DNA from: Parietichytrium sp. I65-24A
Lineage: Eukaryota > Sar > Bigyra > Thraustochytrida > Thraustochytriidae
Direction: 5' to 3'
DNA: 64,000 nucleotides
Assembly (NCBI GenBank): GCA_012862575.1
Contig: BLSF01000029.1
Span: 310,001 to 374,000 of the forward strand
Part shown: one piece after another, positions 40,517-49,580 of the stretch
Numbering within the stretch: the stretch's first letter is position 1
How the letters are laid out: every line of letters begins with the position of its first letter
The notes under the pieces: generated by a model
Databases searched by the model: none
What the model was told of the DNA's origin: nothing
Seen by the model: only the letters and a program-made list of their open reading frames with translations
Translations under genes and position numbers: made by a program

Positions 40517-41836
40517 ATGGCGAGAGTGATCAAAGTGGGCGGAGTCCCAGAGCACTTTAACGCGCCATGGCACCAGGCGAAAGCTGCGTGAGTTGCTGTA
40601 TTGGACGAAATTTGCATGTGGCGGCAACGGCAATGGCGGCGAGCTAACCTCGTGTATGGGGCTGAAGAAATGAGTTTGAAGCCGCAGGGATCCAGGTCGA
40701 ATGGGAGGACTTTCCCGGCGGAACTGGCGATATGTGCAAGGCGGTCTCAGAAGGCAAGGTGGATGTGGCCATCATGTTGACGGAGGGAACCGTCGTGCAC
40801 GCATTGAAAGATCCGCAAGTAAAGATTGTAGGGGTGTAAGTTTTTAAACTGGCCATGCTGAGGTGGATTGGTGTGATTTGCGTTCAAGTCGCGAGTTGCT
40901 GACAGGACTGTAGGTATGGTACGTGCAATTGAAGATGCAGAGAATATCTTGCTCTTGTATGCAGATGTTTGTGAGCTTACCAGCAGCATTAAATTAGTCT
41001 CTACGTCTGCTATTTGGGGAATTCACGCAGGCGCTGAGTCCTGCAAGGCTGACGACATCAAAGACATGAAGGACGACGTTACATTTGCAATCAGCAGGCA
41101 CGGGTCCGGAAGCCACCTCATGTCGTACGTTCTTGCAGAGTCCTTGGGGTGGGAGTTCAAGGACGACACTCTCAAGTTCAAAGTTGTCGGAGGCCTGAAG
41201 GTACGTCTTCTTTGGACTCTCTCATTTTCTCCATGTACGAGCTGCAAGTGAGCTAACGATGCGATCCAATATTTTAGGGCGCTTGCGAAGAACTCCCAAA
41301 GGACGGGTCTTTGGTCTTCATGTAAGTTGTACATGAATCTCCTTTTTCTGCATGTGGGAATCCCAATGGTGGCAACTCACAGTGAAATCGCTGCATGCAG
41401 GTGGGAAAAGTTCACCACTCTCCCATGGGTTGTGGACGGCACATTCAAGCGAATTGGAGAGTTCCCAACGCCTTGGCCGTTCTTCTCCATCGCCGCAAAC
41501 AAAGACTTTTTGCAGCGCGAGAATGCCAAAGCCGACCTCGAAAAGGTCTTAGAGATTGTGCAGAAACAAGCAGAAAAGTTCAAGAACGGGGGGGACGAAA
41601 CTCTGGCTTACATTAAGGAGCATTACAAGATCGAGAACGAGCCAGCCAAGGAGTGGTTGCCATCCGTCACGTGGGCATGCGAACCAAAGGTAGATCTCGA
41701 AATGCTCACTGGAGTCGCGAATACGCTTCACCGCGTCGGGAAAATTGAAAGCGCAGAGCCACCCTCCAAGGAGGAGGTGGAGGCGACTACTGAAAGCCTC
41801 AGCGAGCCGACAGCCAAAAGGTCAAAAACCGAATAA
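40517..41836 (+). CDS. cytosolic periplasmic-binding-protein-like protein (Ca3427-like), six exons
   Basis: Exons 40517-40587, 40668-40835, 40914-40918, 40998-41200, 41278-41321 and 41401-41836 give 308 aa. Introns are 80, 78, 79, 77 and 79 nt with GTGAGT, GTAAGT or GTACGT donors and AG acceptors. The product follows the bacterial NMT1/SsuA-like substrate-binding fold kept in some fungi (Ca3427-like group): VGGVPEHFNAPW, FPGGTGDMCKAVSEGKVDV, LTEGTV, VYVSTSAIWGIHAG, SRHGSGSHLMSYVLAESLGW, KGACEELPKDGSLVFMWEKF and IGEFPTPWPFF. It has no signal peptide and no neighbouring permease or ATPase, so it is probably not a transporter part. The ligand is unknown. The C-terminal 40 residues are acidic with a KRSK end. 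Exon 3 has 5 nt and restores the frame. Confidence 0.85.
40914..40918 (+). other. 5-nt micro-exon (GTATG) of the PBP-like gene
   Basis: GTATG is flanked by a TAG acceptor and a GTACGT donor. Inclusion joins exons 2 and 4 in frame and yields VYVSTSAIWGIH, which aligns without gaps to the family's TYVESPLIWGIH-type segment. The flanking introns (78 and 79 nt) have the size of the other introns of this gene. Confidence 0.65.
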
Positions 41837-42362
41837 ACTTTCTCTTCTTGATTATTTAGACTTTACAACCTTTCTCGCGCCCATGCACTTTGCCATTGCC
41901 TCAAACTCCTTGGAGCACACCCCTCTGCTTACCGACGACAAATTCTCTCGCGCGCACTGCGTTCAGCAGACAGTACAATATCGTCAGTCACCACCCTCTC
42001 CCGCTCACACCACAAACAACGCCAAAGTCTTCAATCACTCACCTCCCCGTAGGCGGCTATAGCCTCCGGGCACTGAGCCCGCGCCCGTCGGTAAATTGTG
42101 GCCAGCCGGCCCTTCGTTACTTTGTCCTGGCCTGGCATCTTGCTTGCGTGTTTCGCGCCCTCGTCCGAACCGAAACGCTTCTCTCACAGTCAGAGCAGTC
42201 TGAGCACTCCACTACACTGTCAGGTTTCCATGATTTGGCATAAAGTTTGACCCAGCTCCTATTAACATAGTGTATTGTTTAGACAGGCCACTAGTATTGG
42301 TACACCATCGATACGAATTGACTGTGAGTCGGAGCTGCGATTGGAAAGTTTGGAGGATCCTC
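41837..42362. other. convergent 3' spacer
   Basis: Spacer between the PBP-like gene (+) and the helical-repeat gene (-). No coding or RNA feature recognised. Confidence 0.5.
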
Positions 42363-44360
42363 TCATGGAAAGGTGAACTTCTCCATCATGACGCCGAGAA
42401 CCGTTTCCAGGACACAGGTGTCCAGAGTGAGAAGGTCTTGCTCGCTCAAAGAGTGCAAGGAGTCCTGGGTCTTATTTTGTTGTTGAGTATAAAGTTTGCA
42501 CCGCTTCTCAACAACTATTTTCTCAAGAATTACAATGTCTCTGCAAGTGAGGTCCTGCCAGCGAAGGGTGCCGAGTAGGTCACGTTCTTCAATCCACAGA
42601 GTACACGGCTCCAAAATCTTTCCACATGCGAGAAGGACAGCTGTCAAATTGTACGCTGCGTGAAGCCGAACTCTTCCAGGTACCTCCATTCTGTGTGCCT
42701 TACAAATATCCCATGCCTTCTGCAAATTGCCAAGAGCTAAAAATGGCCCATCAAGGTCAGATGTGGATGAAGCTAATAGAGCAACGTTGATGTGCGCCTG
42801 AGCGCGTGTGCTGGGGTCGGTGGAAGAATTTTCTAAAATTAACTTGCCGATCTTGCATGCATCCCTCTTTTCGCAAAGTGCTATCGCAAGATTCATCCTC
42901 ACGAGTTCAAACCTTTGATCCGTCCAATCGGGTATCGACGCAAGGAAGCTTTCCACTTGCTTGTATTCGCCCATCCCAAACAGCGCGTTCAGCTTTGCCA
43001 GCACACTTTCTTGGCTTGTCGGGTTCACCAAATCTGCAATTTGAAGCGCTTCCTGGAACATCGATTGCTCCACGAGCAAGTGAAGAAGCCTCTTACGAAG
43101 CAACTGCACTGGCAGGGTTTGTGTAAAGTCACTCTTGTCACTAAGACAGAGCTTTGTGAGATTTTCAAGAACGTTTGTGAGTTCCTCTTCCTGAGAGAAG
43201 CAACTAAGAACTTCGCAAATTTCAAGCATAACAAACTGAACACCAGCTCCGTTCCTCTCATGCTCCAGTGAGACCAGCGCTTCTCCTAAGCACTCGAGCG
43301 CGAAGTCTTGCTCCCCAAAGGCCCGCAATGCGGCTCCCATCATTAGCATCGTTCGCGGCAATAAACTTTTGTTGTAGTTTCTCCATATCAGTCGAAGGAT
43401 TTCTATTGTGCTTCCAATACGACCTTTGTCGACGGCTGCCAAATTTGCACAGACATAGAGATGCAAGCATGTGGCCTTTTGCCTAGGCATACAAATCATC
43501 GCTCTATTTTCCGCTTGTAGCATGTCTTCAAGGTGCTTCATGGCCTTTCCCAGGTACACTTTGTCGCTGCGCAGATTCGGACAAGTCACTGCCGCGGCTC
43601 CTATTGAAAGTCTTGCTGAGCACTCAATCTGCCTCGACAAGGGATGTCTCCCATGCCGATAGAAAACCAATGTATCTTGCAGTGAATAGCTCGCTTCTCT
43701 CACTTTCTCGTCATCGTCTCCAATCAATGCACATATCAAGACGAGAGTTTGCTGCACCAATTTTGCCAGAGGGTTCGCAACTCTCTCTGCATCTTCCTGC
43801 AAGGCATCGCTCACAGAGTTTGCTGTTGCCCTGGCGTCCAAAGAGGTCCTTCCTAGATTCCAATCGGCATTTCTCTCTCCGTTTGCGAGCACCAAGTACG
43901 CAGCGAGAACTACTTCTTCCACGTTGCCCGTTTCGCGAACTCGGCTCAAATCTGACAAGCCGAAATCCACATCGAGACCTCGCGCCACACCTGCGCTAGC
44001 ATCGTTTAGCGCTTCCTTGAGTGCCTGCCCGCGCATCTCGCGCTCATCGCAAAACAGTCCTCGCTCTTTTCTGTGCTTTGCGACGGAAGCAGATCTGAGG
44101 AATCTGAGGACGGCGAATACGGCGAAAGAAATGTGCGAGACAAGTTTTAAAAAGAGTTCCGCAACGATGATGAGCCCGTGACGGCCTACGGGGACGGTAG
44201 CTATGGGTAGTGCAGACGTCGCGAGGGGACAGAGTGAAACATTTTCTTCGATAAAAGTTGTTGAAAATGGGACCTTGAGTCCCTCCCCTCCTTTGGAGGC
44301 TTTAATTCCTCCAAGTCCTATTTGGGACTCTTGCTCTCGTTTGCATTTTGCTCTTCTCAT
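42363..44360 (-). CDS. unknown alpha-helical (TPR-like) protein
   Basis: 665 aa from the ATG at 44360; the longest frame begins 16 codons earlier at a TTG. I do not recognise the family. A short hydrophobic segment (about 65-90, VGRHGLIIVAELFLKLVSHISFAVFAVL) could be a membrane anchor. From about residue 115 on it is almost entirely helical with alternating hydrophobic patterns and many Ala/Leu/Cys, like tetratricopeptide or related solenoids: AAALRAFGEQDFALECLGEAL and KLNALFGMGEYKQVESFL-type helix pairs of TPR length. Cys content is moderately high. No catalytic motif. A scaffold role, perhaps membrane-tethered, is inference. Start choice is uncertain because the first 40 residues look unconserved; a start at the internal MRGQALKE is possible. 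Confidence 0.7.
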   Translation of the reverse strand: MRRAKCKREQESQIGLGGIKASKGGEGLKVPFSTTFIEENVSLCPLATSALPIATVPVGRHGLIIVAELFLKLVSHISFAVFAVLRFLRSASVAKHRKERGLFCDEREMRGQALKEALNDASAGVARGLDVDFGLSDLSRVRETGNVEEVVLAAYLVLANGERNADWNLGRTSLDARATANSVSDALQEDAERVANPLAKLVQQTLVLICALIGDDDEKVREASYSLQDTLVFYRHGRHPLSRQIECSARLSIGAAAVTCPNLRSDKVYLGKAMKHLEDMLQAENRAMICMPRQKATCLHLYVCANLAAVDKGRIGSTIEILRLIWRNYNKSLLPRTMLMMGAALRAFGEQDFALECLGEALVSLEHERNGAGVQFVMLEICEVLSCFSQEEELTNVLENLTKLCLSDKSDFTQTLPVQLLRKRLLHLLVEQSMFQEALQIADLVNPTSQESVLAKLNALFGMGEYKQVESFLASIPDWTDQRFELVRMNLAIALCEKRDACKIGKLILENSSTDPSTRAQAHINVALLASSTSDLDGPFLALGNLQKAWDICKAHRMEVPGRVRLHAAYNLTAVLLACGKILEPCTLWIEERDLLGTLRWQDLTCRDIVILEKIVVEKRCKLYTQQQNKTQDSLHSLSEQDLLTLDTCVLETVLGVMMEKFTFP

Positions 44361-45780
44361 CCCATGCGAGCGAGAGCCGCCAGAGTCGCCAGAGTTGAGA
44401 AAAAGCAAAGGAAAATCTATTCCAAGCGGTTGGCTGATGCATTGGAAGAATTAGACACGCGGGCTTGGCAAGTAGCTTGCAAACTCTCCTGCTAGTGGAA
44501 CCCATGTGCCATTCCTCTCTCTAGGGTCGAGGCTTGGAATGGCTTGCAAGGCTTGCACGTACACTTGCAGTGCATATTCATGGAGGAAGTCGATGGGAAG
44601 ACTGTCTTATGTCACTGCAACGCCGAGCTTTCCACGGTTGTTCCAGCACCGCTCTCGATCGAAGTAAGTTCGGGCCAACCATCAAGTCATCAAGACTCGG
44701 AAGCAAAAGGCTCACTTGTTGCGCTGACCATTTCTGCCTGAGTCTGAGCCTGAGCAAAGCACTGGCATTAAACACTCAAAACTTGGAGAAGCAAAGGTTT
44801 GCCTAGAGCTATAGACACTGTCAAGGTTGAATTTTCAGTTCACTGCTTTGCCGGTGATGAAACAGCGACGAAATGAAAAGGTCCGCGATCGATTGCACGT
44901 CTTCAAGATCGTAAAAGCAATGAATTACTTATTATTTTGTAAAGCCAAAAGAAAAGAAAAGGAAGAAGAATGTCATTTCGATCTCAACAACCTGCTGAAT
45001 ACCATGGCGCAAAGAGTGCAAAGAGAAAATTCACGGTCCCGTATCCCCGCACCACCCGCTCTTGGTGCACGGGCATAGTCGCAGCATAGTAATGCCGCCA
45101 GCTCCCGGACTAGCGGTGCGTAGAGGAGTGCCCAACATGCGCGCACCACCCTGCGAGCTCCCACCCTCGCGCGACGGCTCTTCTCTGAGGTGCGGCACTC
45201 GGGCAGTGAGCCACAGCGCGCGCAGTCCGTCCAGAGGTCCGCTGCGATTGCGCGTCTGGCGGCCTTGCGTTTTGCGGAATTAAGCGACCCGGGGCGACCG
45301 AGGAAGAGAGTTACAGGGATCAGAAAGTTAGAAAGAGAGAGAGAGAGACGCGAAGCACAGAGTTGAAAATTTGAAGACTTGAAAACTTGGAAAGTTGGAG
45401 AGTTGATTAGGTTAATGCTCGGAGAAAGAACATTGGAGAGCTCCAGATTCATACGCTATTCATTCATTGACACAAAGAGACACGAGTGTTCGAATATCGA
45501 AGTTTAGGAGCTTTTGCTTCCTTCACATTTGCATGCTGTTTAAGGAGACGCGGGAGCTCGCAAAAAGGGAGTAAGAAGTTAACGCGCAACAATTCGGCGC
45601 GAGTGTGAGGGGTTTCGTCGATCGCAGAGTCGGGGAGCTGTCTATCTATAAAGTTGGAAGTGGAAAGAAACCGAGGAAGTTGCAATTCTTGCATTTGCTG
45701 GTGAGTCAATCTTGACTGGAAATTACAGCAAAAAGAACGCGATTGCGGGATAGCGCAGATCGGTATCTGAGGATTCAAAA
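44361..45780. other. divergent spacer with SBF-like gene promoter
   Basis: 1.4 kb between the helical-repeat gene (-) and the SBF-like gene (+). It contains a short (GA)n run near 45335-45348 and a TATAAAG box. No other gene recognised. Confidence 0.5.
45647..45653 (+). promoter_or_regulatory. candidate TATA box of the SBF-like gene
   Basis: TATAAAG 128 nt upstream of the ATG at 45781. Position and consensus only. Confidence 0.4.
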
Positions 45781-47136
45781 ATGCTGCCGCGGAGGCCGTC
45801 AGACGAAGACCCGCGGGAGTTGGAAGAGGTGAACTTGGATGAAGATGAAGCGCGCCAATCTGACGGGAATGCGAGGGCGAGCGCTGAAGTCAGAAACGGG
45901 AATGTGCAATTCAGCCAAAGCGGAGACGCGATTGATGAATCGAATAGAGAAGATGCTGGCGCTGTGGAAGACTCTTCCGGACAGAGGAATGAGGACCAAG
46001 GCAGTAGTAGATGCAAGATGGGGCTTAAAGCGTTTCTGGCATGGGTAGAGAAGTGGCACCTACCACTGCTGTTGATCTTGGCGCTGGTGATTGGGTTTCT
46101 GGTGCCGCATCCTGGGGAGGTGCTCAGCAACGCAGACCTCGGCGGAGTGTGCATGGGTAATGATACGTGCGTGTGGGACACCGTGAGCAGCTTACTCGTG
46201 TCGCTGATCTTCCTCATCTCTGGCTTGAAACTCAAAACGGACTCAATAAAGTCTGGGCTGAAGGCTTGGCAAGCCACTCTGTACGGCATCATCTTCATTC
46301 TGTTCATCAGTCCTCTCATGAGCTTTGCGATGGCTGCCGGGAACTTTGGAAACCCTCAGTTTGCGGTTGGGCTGGCACTTTTTTTTGCAATGCCCACGAC
46401 TTTGAGCTCGGGTCCGATTCTGGTTGGCCAGGCAAAAGGTAATGTGGCCCTAGCGTTGATGCTGACGGTCGTCACAAATGTGGTCGGGGTTTTTACGGCT
46501 CCACTCTTCGTTTCCAAGTTCATGGAAATTTGGGCTGTGCATTCTGGCAAGGAACAGAGCGACGAGTCTGACGTCGATCTCAGTTTGGATCCTGTGCCGT
46601 TAATCCTGCAACTTGTATTCGACATTCTCATTCCTCTCTTCATTGGCAAAATTTTGGCGGATTTCATCAAGCCCATTCGAAAGTTTGTTTCACGCCACGG
46701 CAAGGCTCTCAAAATCCTCTCCTCGGTTCTTCTTGCGCTCATCCCGTGGATGAAGGTTTCGTCCAGTGCTGAGTCATTTTACGACATTGATGGGGTGTCT
46801 TTTGTGCTCATGTGGCTGACTGGCATTGCTGTGCACATCATGTTTTTGGTGGTCAATTTCACGGCAGCCAGGTACATTTTGAGGCTGCCCCTGGATGAGG
46901 AGTGCGGAGTTGTAATCACGGCTTCGCAGAAGACCTTGCCTGTGGCAATCACAATCTTGTCTTATTTTCCCGACTCTTTCGGCACGGCAGCTATCCCCAT
47001 TATCATGTCGCACCTTATGCAGATCCTTATTGACAGTGTTGTAGCTTCGCGGTACGCGTCTGCAGCGAAGAAGGCCGAGGAGAAGCTTGACAAGGAGGGC
47101 AGCGAGAGCGTGAAACGTAGCGAAAGCTCAGCATGA
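45781..47136 (+). CDS. SBF-like membrane transporter (SLC10A7/bile acid:Na+ symporter-like)
   Basis: 451 aa, intronless. An acidic hydrophilic N-terminus (about 1-90) is followed by ten hydrophobic segments (about 97-115, 135-150, 166-190, 196-218, 225-250, 280-305, 315-333, 345-375, 385-408, 412-437), the topology of the SBF-like branch. Characteristic stretches are SLIFLISGLKLKTDSIKSGL after helix 2, ALFFAMPTTLSSGPILVGQA (the discontinuous-helix crossover) and ITASQKTLPVAITILSYF in helix 9. These fit SBF-like/SLC10A7 and plant RCH2-type proteins better than true bile acid carriers. SLC10A7 influences calcium entry and Golgi glycosylation in animals; the substrate here is unknown. The C-terminal tail is short and charged. 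No signal peptide, as usual for the family. Confidence 0.88.
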   Translation: MLPRRPSDEDPRELEEVNLDEDEARQSDGNARASAEVRNGNVQFSQSGDAIDESNREDAGAVEDSSGQRNEDQGSSRCKMGLKAFLAWVEKWHLPLLLILALVIGFLVPHPGEVLSNADLGGVCMGNDTCVWDTVSSLLVSLIFLISGLKLKTDSIKSGLKAWQATLYGIIFILFISPLMSFAMAAGNFGNPQFAVGLALFFAMPTTLSSGPILVGQAKGNVALALMLTVVTNVVGVFTAPLFVSKFMEIWAVHSGKEQSDESDVDLSLDPVPLILQLVFDILIPLFIGKILADFIKPIRKFVSRHGKALKILSSVLLALIPWMKVSSSAESFYDIDGVSFVLMWLTGIAVHIMFLVVNFTAARYILRLPLDEECGVVITASQKTLPVAITILSYFPDSFGTAAIPIIMSHLMQILIDSVVASRYASAAKKAEEKLDKEGSESVKRSESSA

Positions 47137-47442
47137 CTTTCGCGCGACCTGGCAGGCAGGCAGTGTGCGGAGGATTTGCAGCGAGAAAGAAAAATCCTTG
47201 CACATCACTCATGATGGAAGCAAAGCCGACCCGATTCATTTTGTAATACTCTTTTTTATTAATTTGCTTTCATTGTTTCATTTTTTTCTCTTTGCCACAC
47301 TTTTGTGAACTCATTACGACAAATGGCAAACCAAATTACTTAACAGCAAATTAGATTCGGAGAGCTGATTTCTACCTACTCTTGAACTTATAACACTCGC
47401 ACAAAACCGGCACATCAGATGTATTTCAAAAGACATAACCAT
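47137..47442. other. short convergent 3' spacer
   Basis: About 306 nt between two gene ends. TTTATT at 47256 on the plus strand reads AATAAA on the minus strand and could be the poly(A) signal of the minus-strand gene. No gene. Confidence 0.45.
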
Positions 47443-48210
47443 TCACTCCGAAGAGCTCTGTCCACCGCGAAGTTGTGACATGAACTTGGACATGTCCACT
47501 GTCGCTTTTACATGTGCCGGTTTTGCAGCCGGTTCAGGAGCAGATTCTTCGACCTTCTGCTCAACTTGTGCGGGCTGCACCTGAGAATTCGGCTTTGGCC
47601 GCCTACTTGGCGGCGGGGGTATGTATCGCAACTTTGGTGGCTCCTCCCCTGTTCTCGGTAGCGGTGGAGGTGATGGCACTTGTCTCCGAGGGACTTTTCC
47701 TGGAGGCCAATCAATTGGAGGTGGTGGTGGCGCCACCTGAGACGGTAGCGGGACGCTACCGGTCCCTCCAAGAAGCACTTTTCTGCCATCTACAACCACA
47801 TACTTGTCCTGATCGTTCTCGGCCTCCAATCGTTTCATCTGCACAAGATCGGCCGCCCTGGCCTCGTATGCGTCCCGGTCTCTGTCCCTCCTCCGCTGCT
47901 TATCAAGCAACGTGGCCCGCCGTGCTTTGAGCACCATGGCGCGGTTCTGCAATCTCGCGACTCTCTCCATATTATTGTTCCTGGAATCCGCCGGATCATC
48001 AGCATTGGAGCTTTCTAAGCCCTCTCGAAGCGAAGAGATCTGTCGTTCCAGCTCCGATAGCGCAGTGGCAATTTCCTCGGGATCTTTGGAACGAAGCAGA
48101 GCATCCGCGGCCTCGCGTTCCTCCTGGCGTTCTCGATGGAGCCGTTCCCGCTCGGTCTCCTCGGCGCCTGGCCGCCTGCCATTGTTACCTTGCCTTCGCC
48201 TTTTACCCAT
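47443..48210 (-). CDS. basic coiled-coil, proline-rich nuclear-type protein (possibly WBP11-like)
   Basis: 255 aa, intronless, not firmly recognised. The N-terminus is very basic (MGKRRRQGNNGRRPG), followed by an Arg/Glu-rich helix, then SKDPEEIATALSELERQI and further coiled coil to about residue 125, and a Pro-rich half with APPPPPIDWPPGKVPRR, PSPPPLPRTG and YIPPPPSRRPK, suited to WW or SH3 binding. It ends in a small conserved-looking MSKFMSQLRGG. The combination of a basic start, a KDPxxI helix and PPGxxP stretches recalls WBP11 (pre-mRNA splicing), but it is much shorter than the human protein, so this is a weak assignment. It is head to head with PRP3, which would fit a shared splicing role. 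Confidence 0.75.
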   Translation of the reverse strand: MGKRRRQGNNGRRPGAEETERERLHRERQEEREAADALLRSKDPEEIATALSELERQISSLREGLESSNADDPADSRNNNMERVARLQNRAMVLKARRATLLDKQRRRDRDRDAYEARAADLVQMKRLEAENDQDKYVVVDGRKVLLGGTGSVPLPSQVAPPPPPIDWPPGKVPRRQVPSPPPLPRTGEEPPKLRYIPPPPSRRPKPNSQVQPAQVEQKVEESAPEPAAKPAHVKATVDMSKFMSQLRGGQSSSE

Positions 48211-48336
48211 GCTGATCTCTCAATTCCCAATTCTCAAATCCTAATTTTAGCTCTTGATTCTTGATTCTTGGTTCTGTCTGTACGCTTGAGCTGCGACTCC
48301 GAACTGCCGATTAGTTACAGTCAACAAAACTATAAA

Positions 48337-48484
48337 GAGCTGCGCAAGTCTTTCGCGTTTGAGAATGTGCTCGTTCTCCCAAAACTCCGGAACTTGGAGA
48401 TGAAAACTATGAAGAGCTGCGCAAATCTTTCGCGTTTGAGAATGTGCTCGTTCTCCCAAAACTCCGGAATTTGAAGATGAAAAC
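48337..48484. repeat. 77-bp tandem duplication
   Basis: Two head-to-tail copies of about 77 nt beginning GAGCTGCGCAA, about 95% identical, roughly 130 nt upstream of the ATG at 48210. In the promoter or 5' UTR of the minus-strand gene. Confidence 0.93.
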
Positions 48485-49316
48485 GACTTGTCCGTCCTAC
48501 ATGTAAGCCACAGAGCGCCAGACACCGAGACACCGAGATTCACTTGCACGCAAGCGTAATGTGATATATGATATGTTCGTACAAGTACTTACTTTCCGCA
48601 GAGACTAGCCAGAGTATCAGCGGCCGGCGAATTCGCTCTGTTCTCTCTAATCGCTGTCACATGCGAGTATGCTCGCGCACTCTCCGTCCATACTTTCGCG
48701 AGTCACAATCCGCCGGATCTTGTAACTCCAGCCACACCTGGCCGGTACCGTCTTCCACTAGCCATGCATTAAGAGCTCAGTTTGGTTATTAACTGCATTC
48801 TAAAGTGCCTCCGTGAGGAACTGAGTTCAATTCTCACTATCCCACTTCGTTTAGGCTCTTCTTTTTTTTACCACCCGACCTGGCCTCTACACTATAGCTT
48901 AGCAACGCGCTAGGCCACCAAAAGTGTCCGCGCAGAAAGTGTCCGCGGGAGGAGGAGGAAGGGAGGAAGAACAGTAGTAGGAGTGGTGTGGGAGTTTGCT
49001 TTATGGTGCCTGCCACTTGAGTGTCGTGGGCAGCATCAGCATTTGGACCAATTAAATAAAGTTTGCTTGGACTTGTGCGCAAGAGGGTGGCTAGTTTCTT
49101 GTCTTTTCTTGTCTTGTCTTGTTTGTTTCGTTTGTTCTGTTCTGTTCTTCGGAGATTGGACCATAGCAATATCAAAATTGCGCGTGCTCTCTTGTGCTCT
49201 CTTGTGCTCTCTTGTGTTCTTGAGCTTGGACGAGACAATTTTGCTGCTGAGGAGACGGCGACTTTTGTTTGTCAAGTATTCGTTGGATGGTGGATTGATC
49301 GGTCGATCAGTTTGCA

Positions 49317-49360
49317 GGTTGTTGTTGTTGTTGTTGCTGCTGCTGTTGTTGTTATTGCTG
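49317..49360. repeat. (GTT)n/(GCT)n microsatellite
   Basis: Imperfect trinucleotide run of about fourteen units upstream of PRP3. Confidence 0.9.
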
Positions 49361-49580
49361 TGGTGAGCTTTGCTGTTGTGCCACGGCTGCTCTGAAAAGT
49401 GAAGTCGCATTGTATTTGTGGATTGGTCGATTGTTGTCCATTGGTCGATTGGTCGATTGGTGCATTTGTGGATTGTTGCATTGTATCATTGGTGCATTGT
49501 TTCATTGGTGCATTGGTGCTTTCTGCACATACTAAACGTAAAGAAGTCCCTGTACCCGGCAGATCTTGTTCGTCGATAGC

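Larger units (their letters stand above)
48211..49580. other. divergent spacer shared with PRP3
   Basis: 1.4 kb containing a 77-bp tandem duplication (48337-48484), a GTT/GCT run and ATTGGTCGATTGGT-type repeats (about 49420-49515). A tRNA-like stretch near 48768 does not fold well. No gene recognised. Confidence 0.5.

Noticed and set aside
40836-40986. Simple intron ending at CAGCAG before position 40987 in the PBP-like gene
   Set aside because: It is in frame but gives a 151-nt intron and inserts three residues into a segment that otherwise aligns without gaps; the micro-exon model fits better. Transcript data would decide.
48768-48842. tRNA-like stretch (GAGCTCAGTTTGGTTA and GAGTTCAATTCTC)
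   Set aside because: D-loop and T-loop words are present, but the D stem has no 3' partner, the anticodon stem does not pair and the acceptor stem pairs only at about four of seven positions.
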